Below the pieces are notes generated by a model. The model made no database searches and was not told the origin of the DNA. It was given only the letters and a program-made list of their open reading frames with translations. A program made the translations under genes and the position numbers. This document shows, piece after piece, positions 15,231-23,124 of a DNA stretch of 42,486 nt (positions are counted from its first letter, which is position 1; the number at the start of each line of letters is the position of its first letter). The DNA is from an uncultured Lachnospiraceae bacterium (GTDB lineage: Bacteria > Bacillota > Clostridia > Lachnospirales > Lachnospiraceae): the NCBI GenBank assembly GCA_910588295.1, contig CAJUQO010000029.1, forward strand, positions 1-42,486, written 5' to 3'.

Positions 15231-15808
15231 ATCCCATTGCGACGCTTTATATGGAAAACGGAGCAAAGATCGCAATCGAACTGCTTCCGGAATCGGCGCC
15301 GAATACGGTCAACAGTTTTATCCACATCGCCTCTGCCGGATGGATGGATCACTACCCCATTCAACGGATTGTGCCGGGAAACTGGGTGGATGTCAGCTAT
15401 TCCGGGTTTGGCAAAAAAGGCGCTCAGTATCTGATCCCAAATGAATTCCAGTTACATCCGGAGCTTGTGCCGCTGGATTCCCATCCGGGATACGTCTGTA
15501 TGGGCGGTTATGGGGAGGACGGTATCGCCGGAGGCGAATTCTTCTTTCCGTTGAGGGACTGCCCGGATCACAGGGGCGTGTATCCGGTTTTCGGTAAAGT
15601 ACTGGAGGGCATGGATGAGATCTACCGGCTGGAAAAAGTGGAGACAACACCGGTAACGGATTTTCCCATTAAGGGCGTTGAGGTGAATACCCCCGTGGAA
15701 CCGCAAATCATCGAGCGTGTGGAGCTGGAACTTCACGGCAATATCTATCCGGAGCCGATAAAGATGCCAGTACAACATCTGCCCGAGACGTGGCGTTTCG
15801 GTGAATAA
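15227..15808 (+). CDS. Divergent cyclophilin-type peptidyl-prolyl cis-trans isomerase
   Basis: The 193-residue cytosolic protein (no signal peptide) has a cyclophilin fold: it starts ATLYMENGAKIAIELLPESAPNTVNSFI, has GGEFFFPLRD near residue 103, and VFGKVLEGMDEIYRLEKVET. Compared with the cyclophilin consensus, the catalytic Arg is kept (IQRIVPG), as are the FF and the DHRG His regions. The usual FMIQGGD stretch after the Arg has become NWVDVSY, so a conserved active-site Gln is missing. The last 35 residues (VELELHGNIYPEPIK...) are an extra tail. The start overlaps the Xaa-Pro peptidase stop (ATGA), implying translational coupling. Isomerising Xaa-Pro bonds could help the peptidase, which accepts only the trans form; this link is inferred. 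Confidence 0.85.
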   Translation: MNPIATLYMENGAKIAIELLPESAPNTVNSFIHIASAGWMDHYPIQRIVPGNWVDVSYSGFGKKGAQYLIPNEFQLHPELVPLDSHPGYVCMGGYGEDGIAGGEFFFPLRDCPDHRGVYPVFGKVLEGMDEIYRLEKVETTPVTDFPIKGVEVNTPVEPQIIERVELELHGNIYPEPIKMPVQHLPETWRFGE

Positions 15809-15854
15809 AGATATTTTTTACGAACAGCAGGAAAGGATCGATAAGAAAATATGA
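15801..15854 (+). CDS. Possible 17-codon coupling ORF between cyclophilin and OsmC-like genes
   Basis: GTG 15801 overlaps the cyclophilin stop, and the reading frame (VNKDIFYEQQERIDKKI) ends in a TGA that overlaps the next ATG (ATGA at 15851-15854). The peptide is hydrophilic and nothing is known of it. It may simply bring ribosomes to the OsmC-like start, which has only AGGAAAGG about 12 nt upstream, or it may be chance. Confidence 0.25.
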   Translation: MNKDIFYEQQERIDKKI

Positions 15855-16243
15855 TCACATCGACCAGTACAGACGAAAATTATGTCATTGAACTGTCGGA
15901 CGGTACTCATATAAGCCATGCCGATGTACCGGAAGAATCCGGCGGCCAAAACAAGTACCAGCGTCCGGGGGATATCCTGACATCCTCCTTTGCAGCATGT
16001 ATGAATATGACCACCCAAAGGATCCTGCAGGACAGAAACCTTCCTTACAGCAAAGTTACCATTGAGGCGGATTTCAAATGGTCCGAGACGGAAGACAACC
16101 GACTGGATTTTTATTATATCGTCGATATCCAGGGCGACCTCACCGAACAGGAAAAGGAGGAAGTCAAGGCGGAGGCAAAGAAATGCACCGTATGTCAGTA
16201 CCTGCAGGCAAAAAAGGTGTTGACGGAGATAGCGCAATGGTAA
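15851..16243 (+). CDS. OsmC/Ohr-like family protein
   Basis: The 130-residue protein has the OsmC fold signature: a Cys in the helix motif SSFAACMNMTTQ (Cys50) and a second Cys region near the C-terminus (KKCTVCQYLQ, Cys112 and Cys115). In characterised OsmC/Ohr enzymes the two cysteines reduce organic hydroperoxides. Here the second motif is C-x2-C rather than the usual V-C-P, so peroxidase activity is plausible but not certain; many members (YhfA-like) have no known substrate. It is the last gene of the peptide operon by strand and spacing (42 nt after cyclophilin). No convincing terminator was found in the 72 nt before the next, convergent gene. Confidence 0.8.
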   Translation: MITSTSTDENYVIELSDGTHISHADVPEESGGQNKYQRPGDILTSSFAACMNMTTQRILQDRNLPYSKVTIEADFKWSETEDNRLDFYYIVDIQGDLTEQEKEEVKAEAKKCTVCQYLQAKKVLTEIAQW

Positions 16244-16315
16244 AAAGATCAGAGAGCATTTTCCAAAATACTTTACATCCTCTTTATCAATCCGCTATGC
16301 TGATTGTATAGATTC

Positions 16316-17518
16316 CTATTTCTCCTTACAAACCTGGAAAATATAAAATTTCAGATAATAGGACTCATCCGCCGCCCACAGAATCGGGTGATCCGGAGCC
16401 TGAGTGTGAAATTCCACCTGACGCAGACGCCGATGGGCATGGTCGGCGGCCTGACGTATAGTCCTGGCAAAGAGCTCCTGATCCATGAAATGGGAGCAGG
16501 AACAGGTGGCCAGAAAACCTCCGTCCTTCAAAAGCTTCATGCCCCGCAGGTTGATTTCCCGGTAACCCCGGACAGCATTTTTCACGGAGCTTCTCGACTT
16601 CGCAAAGGCGGGCGGGTCAAGGATCACCACGTCATACCGCTCTCCTCTTTGCTCCAGCTCAGGCAGCAGTTCAAACACATCGGCGCAGGTAAATTCCACC
16701 ACATCCGACAGGCCGTTTTGCTCTGCGTTTTTCCTGGCCTGGGCCACGCCGAGCTCCGAGGCGTCCACCCCCAGGACATGCTCCGCCCCCGCGATCCCGG
16801 CGTTTAAGGCAAAGGAACCCGTGTGGGTAAAGCAGTCCAGCACCCGTGCCCCTTTGCACAGCTTCTGAACGGCCCGCCGGTTATTTTTCTGATCCAGGAA
16901 AAATCCTGTCTTCTGCCCGTCACGCACATCCACATGATACTTGACGCCGTTCTCCTCGATCAGCACATCCGTATCAAAGGGCTCCCCGATAAATCCCTTG
17001 TACAGCTCCATGCCCTCCTGTTTACGGACTTTTGCGTCGCTGCGTTCATAGACGCCCCGTATGGCAACGCCGTCCTCCGCCAGCGTCTCCTTCAAGTACT
17101 GAAGGATCTGCCCTTTCAGGCGGTCTATGCCAAGGGCCAGAGACTGCGCCACCAGCACATCAGCAAACTTGTCCACCACCAGCCCCGGAAGGAAATCCGC
17201 CTCCCCGAAAATCACCCGGCAACTCGACGTGTCCACCACCCGTTTCCGGTATTCCCAGGCCCGGCGCACCCGCATCCGCAGAAAAGTTTCGTCGATCTCC
17301 TGCTCCACCCGCCGGGTCATCATGCGGACACGTATCTTCGACCGGCTGTTGATAAAGCCCCGTCCCAGGGGATAGCCGTCAAAATCCCTGACGATCACCA
17401 TATCCCCGTCCGCGAAGCTGCCCATCACCGAACCGACCTCATTATCATATATCCAGAGCCCGCCCGCTTTCAGCGAACGGCCCTCTCCCTTTTTCAAAAT
17501 CACTGTCGCCGTACCCAT
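16316..17518 (-). CDS. rlmI: Class I SAM-dependent rRNA methyltransferase, RlmI type
   Basis: The 400-residue enzyme has an N-terminal PUA RNA-binding domain (ATVILKKGEGRSLKAGGLWIYDNEVG, residues 3-28, onward to about 75), a linker domain, and a Rossmann methyltransferase domain. GARVLDCFTHTGSFALNA is SAM motif I near residue 220, DPPAFAKSR is motif IV, and TCSCSHFM is motif VI with the candidate catalytic Cys. This layout matches RlmI (YccW), which makes 5-methylcytidine at position 1962 of 23S rRNA. The exact position in this organism is inferred. ATG 17518 follows AGGAGGAAAG, while the frame upstream reads through the Shine-Dalgarno. Confidence 0.9.
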   Translation of the reverse strand: MGTATVILKKGEGRSLKAGGLWIYDNEVGSVMGSFADGDMVIVRDFDGYPLGRGFINSRSKIRVRMMTRRVEQEIDETFLRMRVRRAWEYRKRVVDTSSCRVIFGEADFLPGLVVDKFADVLVAQSLALGIDRLKGQILQYLKETLAEDGVAIRGVYERSDAKVRKQEGMELYKGFIGEPFDTDVLIEENGVKYHVDVRDGQKTGFFLDQKNNRRAVQKLCKGARVLDCFTHTGSFALNAGIAGAEHVLGVDASELGVAQARKNAEQNGLSDVVEFTCADVFELLPELEQRGERYDVVILDPPAFAKSRSSVKNAVRGYREINLRGMKLLKDGGFLATCSCSHFMDQELFARTIRQAADHAHRRLRQVEFHTQAPDHPILWAADESYYLKFYIFQVCKEK

Positions 17519-17649
17519 AGCTTTCCTCCTCATCCTGCCTGTTCTTTCCGTCTCACTTTTCGCCAGTATAACACAGTTTCCTCCCTGTTCACCAGATTAT
17601 TTGCGCAAAAAAAACTAAAATAATGCATTGGCCGCCAATGGATAAAGAC

Positions 17650-17678
17650 TTTACACCTTTTCATCTTATTGTTATAAT
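17650..17678 (+). promoter_or_regulatory. Promoter of the MscS-type channel gene
   Basis: TTTACA (17650-17655) and a perfect TATAAT (17673-17678) are spaced exactly 17 bp apart. The leader to the channel start is about 115 nt and contains a short ORF. The rest of the gap from 17519 shows nothing else. Confidence 0.82.
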
Positions 17679-17740
17679 ACGGTTTATCAGAAACTGTGCT
17701 GCATGCACCGTTGATATGACATTAAAAAGCAGGTGGTTCA

Positions 17741-17779
17741 ATGACTGAAAATGAAATGCTCAAAAAGTCACCGCCGTAA
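17741..17779 (+). CDS. Candidate 12-residue leader peptide ending Pro-Pro-stop
   Basis: ATG 17741 has GGTGG (17732-17736) 4 nt upstream and encodes MTENEMLKKSPP, then TAA. It lies on the transcript from the promoter at 17650, 20 nt before the channel start. The end KKSPP-stop would be slow to terminate because Pro-Pro at the stop stalls ribosomes, so it might sense translation (for example EF-P) status. Function is inference; the ORF and its Shine-Dalgarno are seen. Confidence 0.4.
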   Translation: MTENEMLKKSPP

Positions 17780-17799
17780 CATAGAGAAAGGAAAATTGT

Positions 17800-18690
17800 A
17801 TGCCATACTTAATAGCAGCCTCCGATGTACCGGAGGAAGCCAAAAAACTGACCCATGAAACCCTGAAAAAACTTCTGTCACTGGTTTTCGACAATAAACT
17901 GTATTACGCGCTGTTCCTTCTGGCCCTCATGCTGATCACTTTAAAAATCATCGGCCTGTGTTTCCGGCTCTTCCGGAAAAAGAACAGCATCCATATGAGT
18001 TTCCTGAAAAGCGTGATACAGGCCATGACGGCCATCGCCTTTTTGCTGCAAATCGGAAGCCTGTCGGATACATTTACCAAATTTTCCAGCTCCATCCTGA
18101 TGTCTTCCTCCCTGATCGTGGTGGTGCTGGGCTTTGTCTTCCAGGAGGGCCTGTCCAATATCGTCCATGGGTTCATCCTGATCATCTTCAAGCCCTTCGA
18201 CCTGGGCGACCGGGTGAAGATCACCATCGACGGGCAGCAGATTTCCGGTTATGTGAAAAATATCAACCTGCGCAACACCATCATCCAGAACGTAGCCAAC
18301 AACAGCTTTGTGATCATCCCCAACGCGAAGATGGATCTGGGAGTCATCGACAACAGCTATTTCGACGCCGACTCCGTCAACTCCAATTTTCTGGATATCA
18401 GCGTGACTTATGAGTCTGATCTGGAAAAAGCCTGCGCAATCATGTCCGAATGCATCACCCGCCATCCCCTGGTACGGGAGGCCAGAAAACCGGAAGACCG
18501 GGACAAGCCCGTGGACGTGATCGTCTGTAACCTGGCCGACAGCGGTATTGCCCTGCGGGCCAGCGTTGTCACCAAGACCATCGAGGAAAATTTCGGGGCC
18601 TGCAGCGACATCCGCAGAGAACTGGTATTCCGCTTTTCCCAGGAAGAGGATGTGGATTTCGCCTATCCCCATATGGTAGTCAAATCCTGA
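17800..18690 (+). CDS. Mechanosensitive ion channel, MscS family
   Basis: The 296-residue protein has hydrophobic helices at about residues 32-55 and 66-86 and a pore helix at 94-125 (SSSLIVVVLGFVFQEGLSNIVHGFILIIF). The MscS beta-domain signature follows (KPFDLGDRVKITIDGQQISGYVKNINLRNTIIQ), with the NNSFVIIPNAKM segment. The C-terminal alpha/beta vestibule runs to the stop. Such channels open under membrane tension and release solutes during osmotic downshock. AGAAAGGA precedes the ATG. It has its own promoter and a possible leader peptide. The 3' end overlaps the convergent EamA gene by 11 nt. Confidence 0.93.
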   Translation: MPYLIAASDVPEEAKKLTHETLKKLLSLVFDNKLYYALFLLALMLITLKIIGLCFRLFRKKNSIHMSFLKSVIQAMTAIAFLLQIGSLSDTFTKFSSSILMSSSLIVVVLGFVFQEGLSNIVHGFILIIFKPFDLGDRVKITIDGQQISGYVKNINLRNTIIQNVANNSFVIIPNAKMDLGVIDNSYFDADSVNSNFLDISVTYESDLEKACAIMSECITRHPLVREARKPEDRDKPVDVIVCNLADSGIALRASVVTKTIEENFGACSDIRRELVFRFSQEEDVDFAYPHMVVKS

Positions 18691-19570
18691 CGCTCCTCCG
18701 TTCTGGAACGGCATGGATCAGCATGGCCGCCAGCACCAGAACCGCCCCGACGATGAAATTAACCGTCAATCTCTCACGGAGCAGCAAGATTCCCAGCAGC
18801 ATGGAGGTCAGGGGCTGCACCGGATAGAAGGACGCGCACAGGGTGGCCTCCGTCTTTGCCAGCGCCCGGTTCCAGAGCAGATGGGAAACGGCCGTACAGA
18901 TCACGCAGATATAGGCGACGGGCAGCAAAAGGGACGGTACGATCTCCACGGGGGCCCCCGTAGCTTTCATATACACCAGAGATGAGGGCAGGGAAAACAG
19001 GGCGGCAATGCCCATGCCGCAGCCCGTCACCAGAATCGGGTCATATTTAGCCGCCAGCCTCTTGATATGGATCGTGGTGTAAGACCAGACGATCAGGGAA
19101 AATACGCAGCAGCATATCCCGAATCCCGATATACCGCCGCCCGGATTCCCGATGATCACCGCCGCGCCGACCACTGCCGTCCCCAGGGAGGCCGCATCTT
19201 TTTTCTGCATCCGTTCCCCCAGAAACAGCATGGCAAACAGGGAAATAAAAACAGGGCTCAGCGCGTTGATCAGCGAGGAGAAAGACGCATTGGCATACTG
19301 TATACCCAAAAGCAGAGCCGCATTGGACAGAAAATAGCCCAGCACGCCCACCAGCAGCAGCTCTTTTCGGTCTTCCCGGCGGATTTTACCCAGGCGGCGC
19401 AGCCTGGCCGCCCCTAAAAGCAGCAGAGACGAGACCGCAAAACGCAAAAACAGCAGGAACAGAGCCGGAACATGGGGCAGTACCACCCGTCCGGCCACAT
19501 ACAGGCTGCCCCAAATCATCACCGTCACCAGCAGTATGCACTGATTCTTATTCTTTTCTGATAGTCCCAT
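18680..19570 (-). CDS. EamA family (DMT superfamily) exporter
   Basis: The 296-residue membrane protein has ten predicted helices in two EamA repeats. The first repeat includes TVMIWGSLYVAGRVVLPHVPALFLLFLRFAVS and NASFSSLINALSPVFISLFAMLFLGERM. The second repeat ends with AKTEATLCASFYPVQPLTSMLLG and LRERLTVNFIVGAVLVLAAM. Members export amino acids or other metabolites; the substrate here is unknown. Of two adjacent ATG codons, the second (19570) has the better spacing from GGGAGG. It is divergently transcribed from a LysR gene, with a LysR-type palindrome at the right distance from its promoter, so that regulator probably controls it. Confidence 0.9.
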   Translation of the reverse strand: MGLSEKNKNQCILLVTVMIWGSLYVAGRVVLPHVPALFLLFLRFAVSSLLLLGAARLRRLGKIRREDRKELLLVGVLGYFLSNAALLLGIQYANASFSSLINALSPVFISLFAMLFLGERMQKKDAASLGTAVVGAAVIIGNPGGGISGFGICCCVFSLIVWSYTTIHIKRLAAKYDPILVTGCGMGIAALFSLPSSLVYMKATGAPVEIVPSLLLPVAYICVICTAVSHLLWNRALAKTEATLCASFYPVQPLTSMLLGILLLRERLTVNFIVGAVLVLAAMLIHAVPERRSVRI

Positions 19571-19679
19571 CATAACCTCCCTCTGCGGGCGTCGGCCAAA
19601 AGTTACTTTTCCCGATCCATGAAAAGCAACGCCATAAACTTTTTTCTGCCCAATTGCCCGCATTCATCATTTGCCCCCC

Positions 19680-19708
19680 ATTATAGAAATCGTGTTATAA
19701 TAAATCAA
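19680..19708 (-). promoter_or_regulatory. Promoter of the EamA exporter gene
   Basis: On the minus strand TTGATT (19708-19703) and TATAAT (19685-19680) are spaced 17 bp apart. Transcription would start near 19673, about 100 nt before the chosen ATG. Confidence 0.75.
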
Positions 19709-19729
19709 ATACTACTTTTTTATTCTTTA

Positions 19730-19744
19730 ATAGTTTCAAACTAT
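19730..19744. promoter_or_regulatory. LysR-type operator in the divergent eamA-lysR region
   Basis: Perfect palindrome ATAGTTT-C-AAACTAT, containing the T-N11-A core of LysR sites. It is centred about 64 bp before the EamA transcription start, the classical activation position. It lies downstream of the likely lysR promoter (TTGCCC 19671-19676, 19-bp spacer, TATAAT 19696-19701), where binding would repress lysR. Confidence 0.65.
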
Positions 19745-19763
19745 GATTTGACCGGAGGGAACC

Positions 19764-20624
19764 ATGACACTGAACCAACTGACTTATTTCCGAAAACTGG
19801 CCGAAACCCGCCATATGGGGCGGGCCGCCGAAGAACTGTTGATCAGCCAGCCGAGCCTAAGCGTGGCCATGGCGCGGCTGGAGGAGGAACTGGGGCTTGT
19901 TTTGTTTGACCGGGCCGGACGGCGCATGGCGCTGAACCCCGACGGAGAAATATTCCTCGAACACGTCCAAAAGATCCTGCGGGAGATGGAGGAGACGCGG
20001 CTTCATATGCTTTCCCTGTCGGACTGCCGCCGCTGCCACATCCGCCTAGGATGCGTCGCTCCCCTTTTTGACGCCTATCTTCCCGGGAAAATGCGGGCCT
20101 TTCTGAATCTTCCCGGCAATGAGAAAGTTCAGTTTGCCCTTGATGCCGGGCAGACGCCGGAGCTGGTACGGCGGCTGAAAAACGGTGTCTATGACATGCT
20201 GCTTTGTTCCCGGTGGGAGGACGACGGGCTGGCCCAGACTCCCGTGCTCTCCCAGGAGCTGGTTCTGCTTGCCCCTGCGGATCACATGATATCCCTTGCC
20301 TCCTGGCAGGAGCTCGCAGACCTTCCGCTGATCGGCTATGAGGAACAGTCCGCCATGGCACAGATGTTGGAGCATATAGCCGTATCGGAACAGATCGCGT
20401 TGTCCTTTGCCTACCGGGCGCCCAATGAGGAGGCCATCGCCGCCCTGGTCTCCCACGGCTTCGGCTTCGCCGTCGTCCCCCGGGTAACGACGCTGCAGCA
20501 TTATGACGTATCCTGCCATCCCCTTCCCGGCAGCGGCCATATCCGGCAGATCTACCTGACCACGCTGAAAAACCGCCGCTGCACAGGGGCAGCACGGCGG
20601 TTTATGGAATTCTGTCTTTCTTAA
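19764..20624 (+). CDS. LysR family transcriptional regulator
   Basis: The 286-residue regulator has an N-terminal winged helix-turn-helix (residues 1-60): MTLNQLTYFRKLAETRHMGRAAEELLISQPSLS, then the wing with LEEELGLVLFDR. A linker helix follows, then a substrate-binding-protein-like effector domain from about residue 90 (HIRLGCVAPLFDAYLP and beyond). It is slightly shorter than the usual 290-310. GGAGGG lies 7 nt before the ATG. Divergence from the EamA exporter and the shared palindrome make that exporter the likely target, with the exported molecule as a probable effector; this is inference. Confidence 0.92.
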   Translation: MTLNQLTYFRKLAETRHMGRAAEELLISQPSLSVAMARLEEELGLVLFDRAGRRMALNPDGEIFLEHVQKILREMEETRLHMLSLSDCRRCHIRLGCVAPLFDAYLPGKMRAFLNLPGNEKVQFALDAGQTPELVRRLKNGVYDMLLCSRWEDDGLAQTPVLSQELVLLAPADHMISLASWQELADLPLIGYEEQSAMAQMLEHIAVSEQIALSFAYRAPNEEAIAALVSHGFGFAVVPRVTTLQHYDVSCHPLPGSGHIRQIYLTTLKNRRCTGAARRFMEFCLS

Positions 20625-20751
20625 GTGCGCAGCGACATACAGGCACATCTGTCCCGTATGCTTTGCGCATACCCCCTGTGCTCAAGGACAGTGGATTCTT
20701 CTGTGTCGGCATCATCAAGATCTTCCTATATCCCTTTCTATGACTAATATA

Positions 20752-23124
20752 CTATTGCCCCGGCACGACAGCCGCCTCGTCGCCGCCGGAAGTTTCATCT
20801 GTATCAGCCCAGTCTTCCAGACCATCCACCACTATCCGGTCAAAATACTGAAATAACTGGCCGCTGCCCCCTTTCGGCTGGTAGTCGTAATACATGCCGT
20901 TGATCAGGAAAACCTCACAGCTGTCCGAGGCCAGCGCCATCCGGATCTCTTCCCCGGACGACAGGGTGACTGTCAGCACCGCCTCGTAAAAGGAACAGCC
21001 GCTGCCGCCGTGCAGATACCGCGCCTGCCGGATCAGCTTCTCGATCTGCCCCAGAACCGCCGGATCCGTGACCGTCTGGCTCTGCGGCACACCCTCTTTA
21101 CCGCCTTTCCGCTCGGTGTATACCATCGTCGCAGAAGTGATATCCCGTATCCGGCTCGGATCGACCGGCTCATAACCCAGCTTTTCTTTCAAAATCCCGG
21201 CCGCCATATCACAGAGAGCCGCATTTTCCTCCAGAGCCTCTGTAACTTCCAGCGTATCGTCGTCTGACTGATAGTAGTAGAGGCTGCCGTCCTCATAGAC
21301 GTCCCATGTATTTCCCTCGTAGCAGAGGCTGTACCCGATCATCCGGCCGCCCTCCTGCGCCCCCTCGGAAATGCCTTTGGTTTCGTCCAGCCCGGCCATC
21401 AGCTGCTGAAGTTCTGCCTGCACACTGTCATCGGGGACATAATAATACGTATAAGCGTTTTCCGGCCCGTGACCCGTGGCCTCCTCCCAATTGCTGCGCC
21501 ACCCTTCCCGGTGGGGTATATGGAAATACCGTCCGGTGGGCGGATGCATATTGACCGGATTGACGGCAATACAGACCTTGCCCTCCACGGGCTCGTCAAG
21601 CAGATAGATCTCACCATCCCCCGGCACACCCGAAGATTCTGCGCCCACGAGGGACTCTGTCCCCTCTGCTTTACCCGCAGACGGTTCCTCCGCTTCATCG
21701 GCAGGCGAGCCGTCTTCCGCCCCGGTTGGCAGGGCCGCCGGATCTCCGTTCCCCACCGTTTTGGCATCCTGCCCGGTATCTCCCCCGCCGGAAATATCCT
21801 GTCCAGCCGCGCCGTCATCTATTTTTCCGCTTCTGTCATCTCCCGTCAGGGAAACGCCGTCGGAACCGTTCCCTGCGGGATTGCTGAACGCACAGCCCGC
21901 GAAAAACACCATAAAAGCTGCTGCAAGAACCGCCGTGCCCGCCGTCGTCCGCGGGCGGCGGACCAGGATATACAGCCGTTTTTCCATCTCCTTTTTCCCG
22001 TTCCAGAGACAGGTAAAGCAGATGGCTCCCCGGGCCATTTCCCTTGGCCCCGCCGCCACTTCGATCAGTGTCGCACCGTAGGCTTTCCGGCTCGCCTCCC
22101 CGAGACGGCGGACGGCTCCCTCGTCACAGGCCAGCTCGCTGTCCCTGCGGGACAGTCCTGCCGCCGCCCACACAAGCGGATTGTACCAGTGAACCGACAG
22201 ACACAGGCAGCGGACAAAGACCCAAATATGGTCCCAATGGCTATAATGGGTCTGTTCATGGGCCAGGATATGGGCCAGGCGGGCATCCGGCACGCCGACT
22301 TCCTCCCGGGCAGCCCACGCCGCGTCCCACGCAGAATGATCCGAACAGCCATGTCCCCCCTCCAAAACCGTCTCCGCTATATCGGCCGGAAGATAAATGG
22401 CCGGACGGAACAGACCGTAAAGACAGGGCGTCCGCACACAGGAGGCGCCATAGACCGGCAGATATCCGGGCACATCCGGCAAACGATACCTTTCCTTTTT
22501 GAGCCGGAGCCAAAAGCGCAGATTGGCCCACACAAGGCAGCCGCCTGTCAGTACCGCGCCGGACAGCCACAGAGAAAGCCAGATCCACACGGACGGCCCG
22601 CCGGGACTTCCCGTACGGCCGGTTCCGGTCACGGTTTTCCCTGCCGCGGCCATATCGGCCGGCTGCCCGTCTTTTCCGTCTGTCACAGGGAGCTTCACAG
22701 GGAGCTGCCCGTTTCCCGTACCGGCCGATCCCGGCCGGCCATTCTTTTCGGTCGATACATTCCGCAGATCCGTCCCTCCGTCAGCAGTCATAAGCGAACT
22801 ATCCTCCTTGCCTGCCGTTCCTGACTGCCCATTCTCACCGCCGACGGCCCCCGGCCGGCCATCTTCTTTCTCTGCCGACAGTTCCCCGGCACCGCTGTCC
22901 GACAGCAGTTTGGCCGCCTGGCCGCTCCACAGCCCCCGGACTTCCTGCAGCATGGGCACCAGGCTCAGTGCGCTGCTTCCCACCTGGAACGGTATGAGCA
23001 GGCGAAGGGCCACCAGCAGCCACAGCCCATACCTGGCCCGCTGGCTGATATATCCGCCGACCAGGGCCCTGAGCGCCAATACTGCCAGGATCAGCAGCGA
23101 CGAAAGACCGATATACTCAATCAT
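20752..23124 (-). CDS. BlaR1/MecR1-like M56 sensor metalloprotease with Gly-rich linker
   Basis: The 790-residue membrane protein has two N-terminal helices (about 4-27 and 32-47) and a very unusual Gly/Ser/Asp-rich linker (about 65-178) with imperfect repeats such as EDGRPGAVGGENGQSGTAG. A third helix (about 179-203) and the zinc protease motif HEQTH (289-293) with a later ELACDEGAVRRLG follow. The next helix (TAVLAAAFMVFFAGCAF) precedes an outer part of some 380 residues. In the family, the protease destroys the BlaI-type repressor after the outer domain senses a signal. No SxxK beta-lactam-binding motif was recognised, so the signal is probably something else. Start 23124 overlaps blaI (ATGATTGA) with GGAGGAGAAAG upstream. 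Confidence 0.85.
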   Translation of the reverse strand: MIEYIGLSSLLILAVLALRALVGGYISQRARYGLWLLVALRLLIPFQVGSSALSLVPMLQEVRGLWSGQAAKLLSDSGAGELSAEKEDGRPGAVGGENGQSGTAGKEDSSLMTADGGTDLRNVSTEKNGRPGSAGTGNGQLPVKLPVTDGKDGQPADMAAAGKTVTGTGRTGSPGGPSVWIWLSLWLSGAVLTGGCLVWANLRFWLRLKKERYRLPDVPGYLPVYGASCVRTPCLYGLFRPAIYLPADIAETVLEGGHGCSDHSAWDAAWAAREEVGVPDARLAHILAHEQTHYSHWDHIWVFVRCLCLSVHWYNPLVWAAAGLSRRDSELACDEGAVRRLGEASRKAYGATLIEVAAGPREMARGAICFTCLWNGKKEMEKRLYILVRRPRTTAGTAVLAAAFMVFFAGCAFSNPAGNGSDGVSLTGDDRSGKIDDGAAGQDISGGGDTGQDAKTVGNGDPAALPTGAEDGSPADEAEEPSAGKAEGTESLVGAESSGVPGDGEIYLLDEPVEGKVCIAVNPVNMHPPTGRYFHIPHREGWRSNWEEATGHGPENAYTYYYVPDDSVQAELQQLMAGLDETKGISEGAQEGGRMIGYSLCYEGNTWDVYEDGSLYYYQSDDDTLEVTEALEENAALCDMAAGILKEKLGYEPVDPSRIRDITSATMVYTERKGGKEGVPQSQTVTDPAVLGQIEKLIRQARYLHGGSGCSFYEAVLTVTLSSGEEIRMALASDSCEVFLINGMYYDYQPKGGSGQLFQYFDRIVVDGLEDWADTDETSGGDEAAVVPGQ

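Noticed and set aside
16244..16315. Terminator between the OsmC-like gene and rlmI
   Set aside because: Only a 5-bp CAATC/GATTG stem without a proper T run; too weak to call.
21469..22824. Plus-strand ORF of 451 codons opposite the M56 gene
   Set aside because: GC-rich shadow frame full of Pro/Arg/Gly. The minus strand has the HExxH protease.
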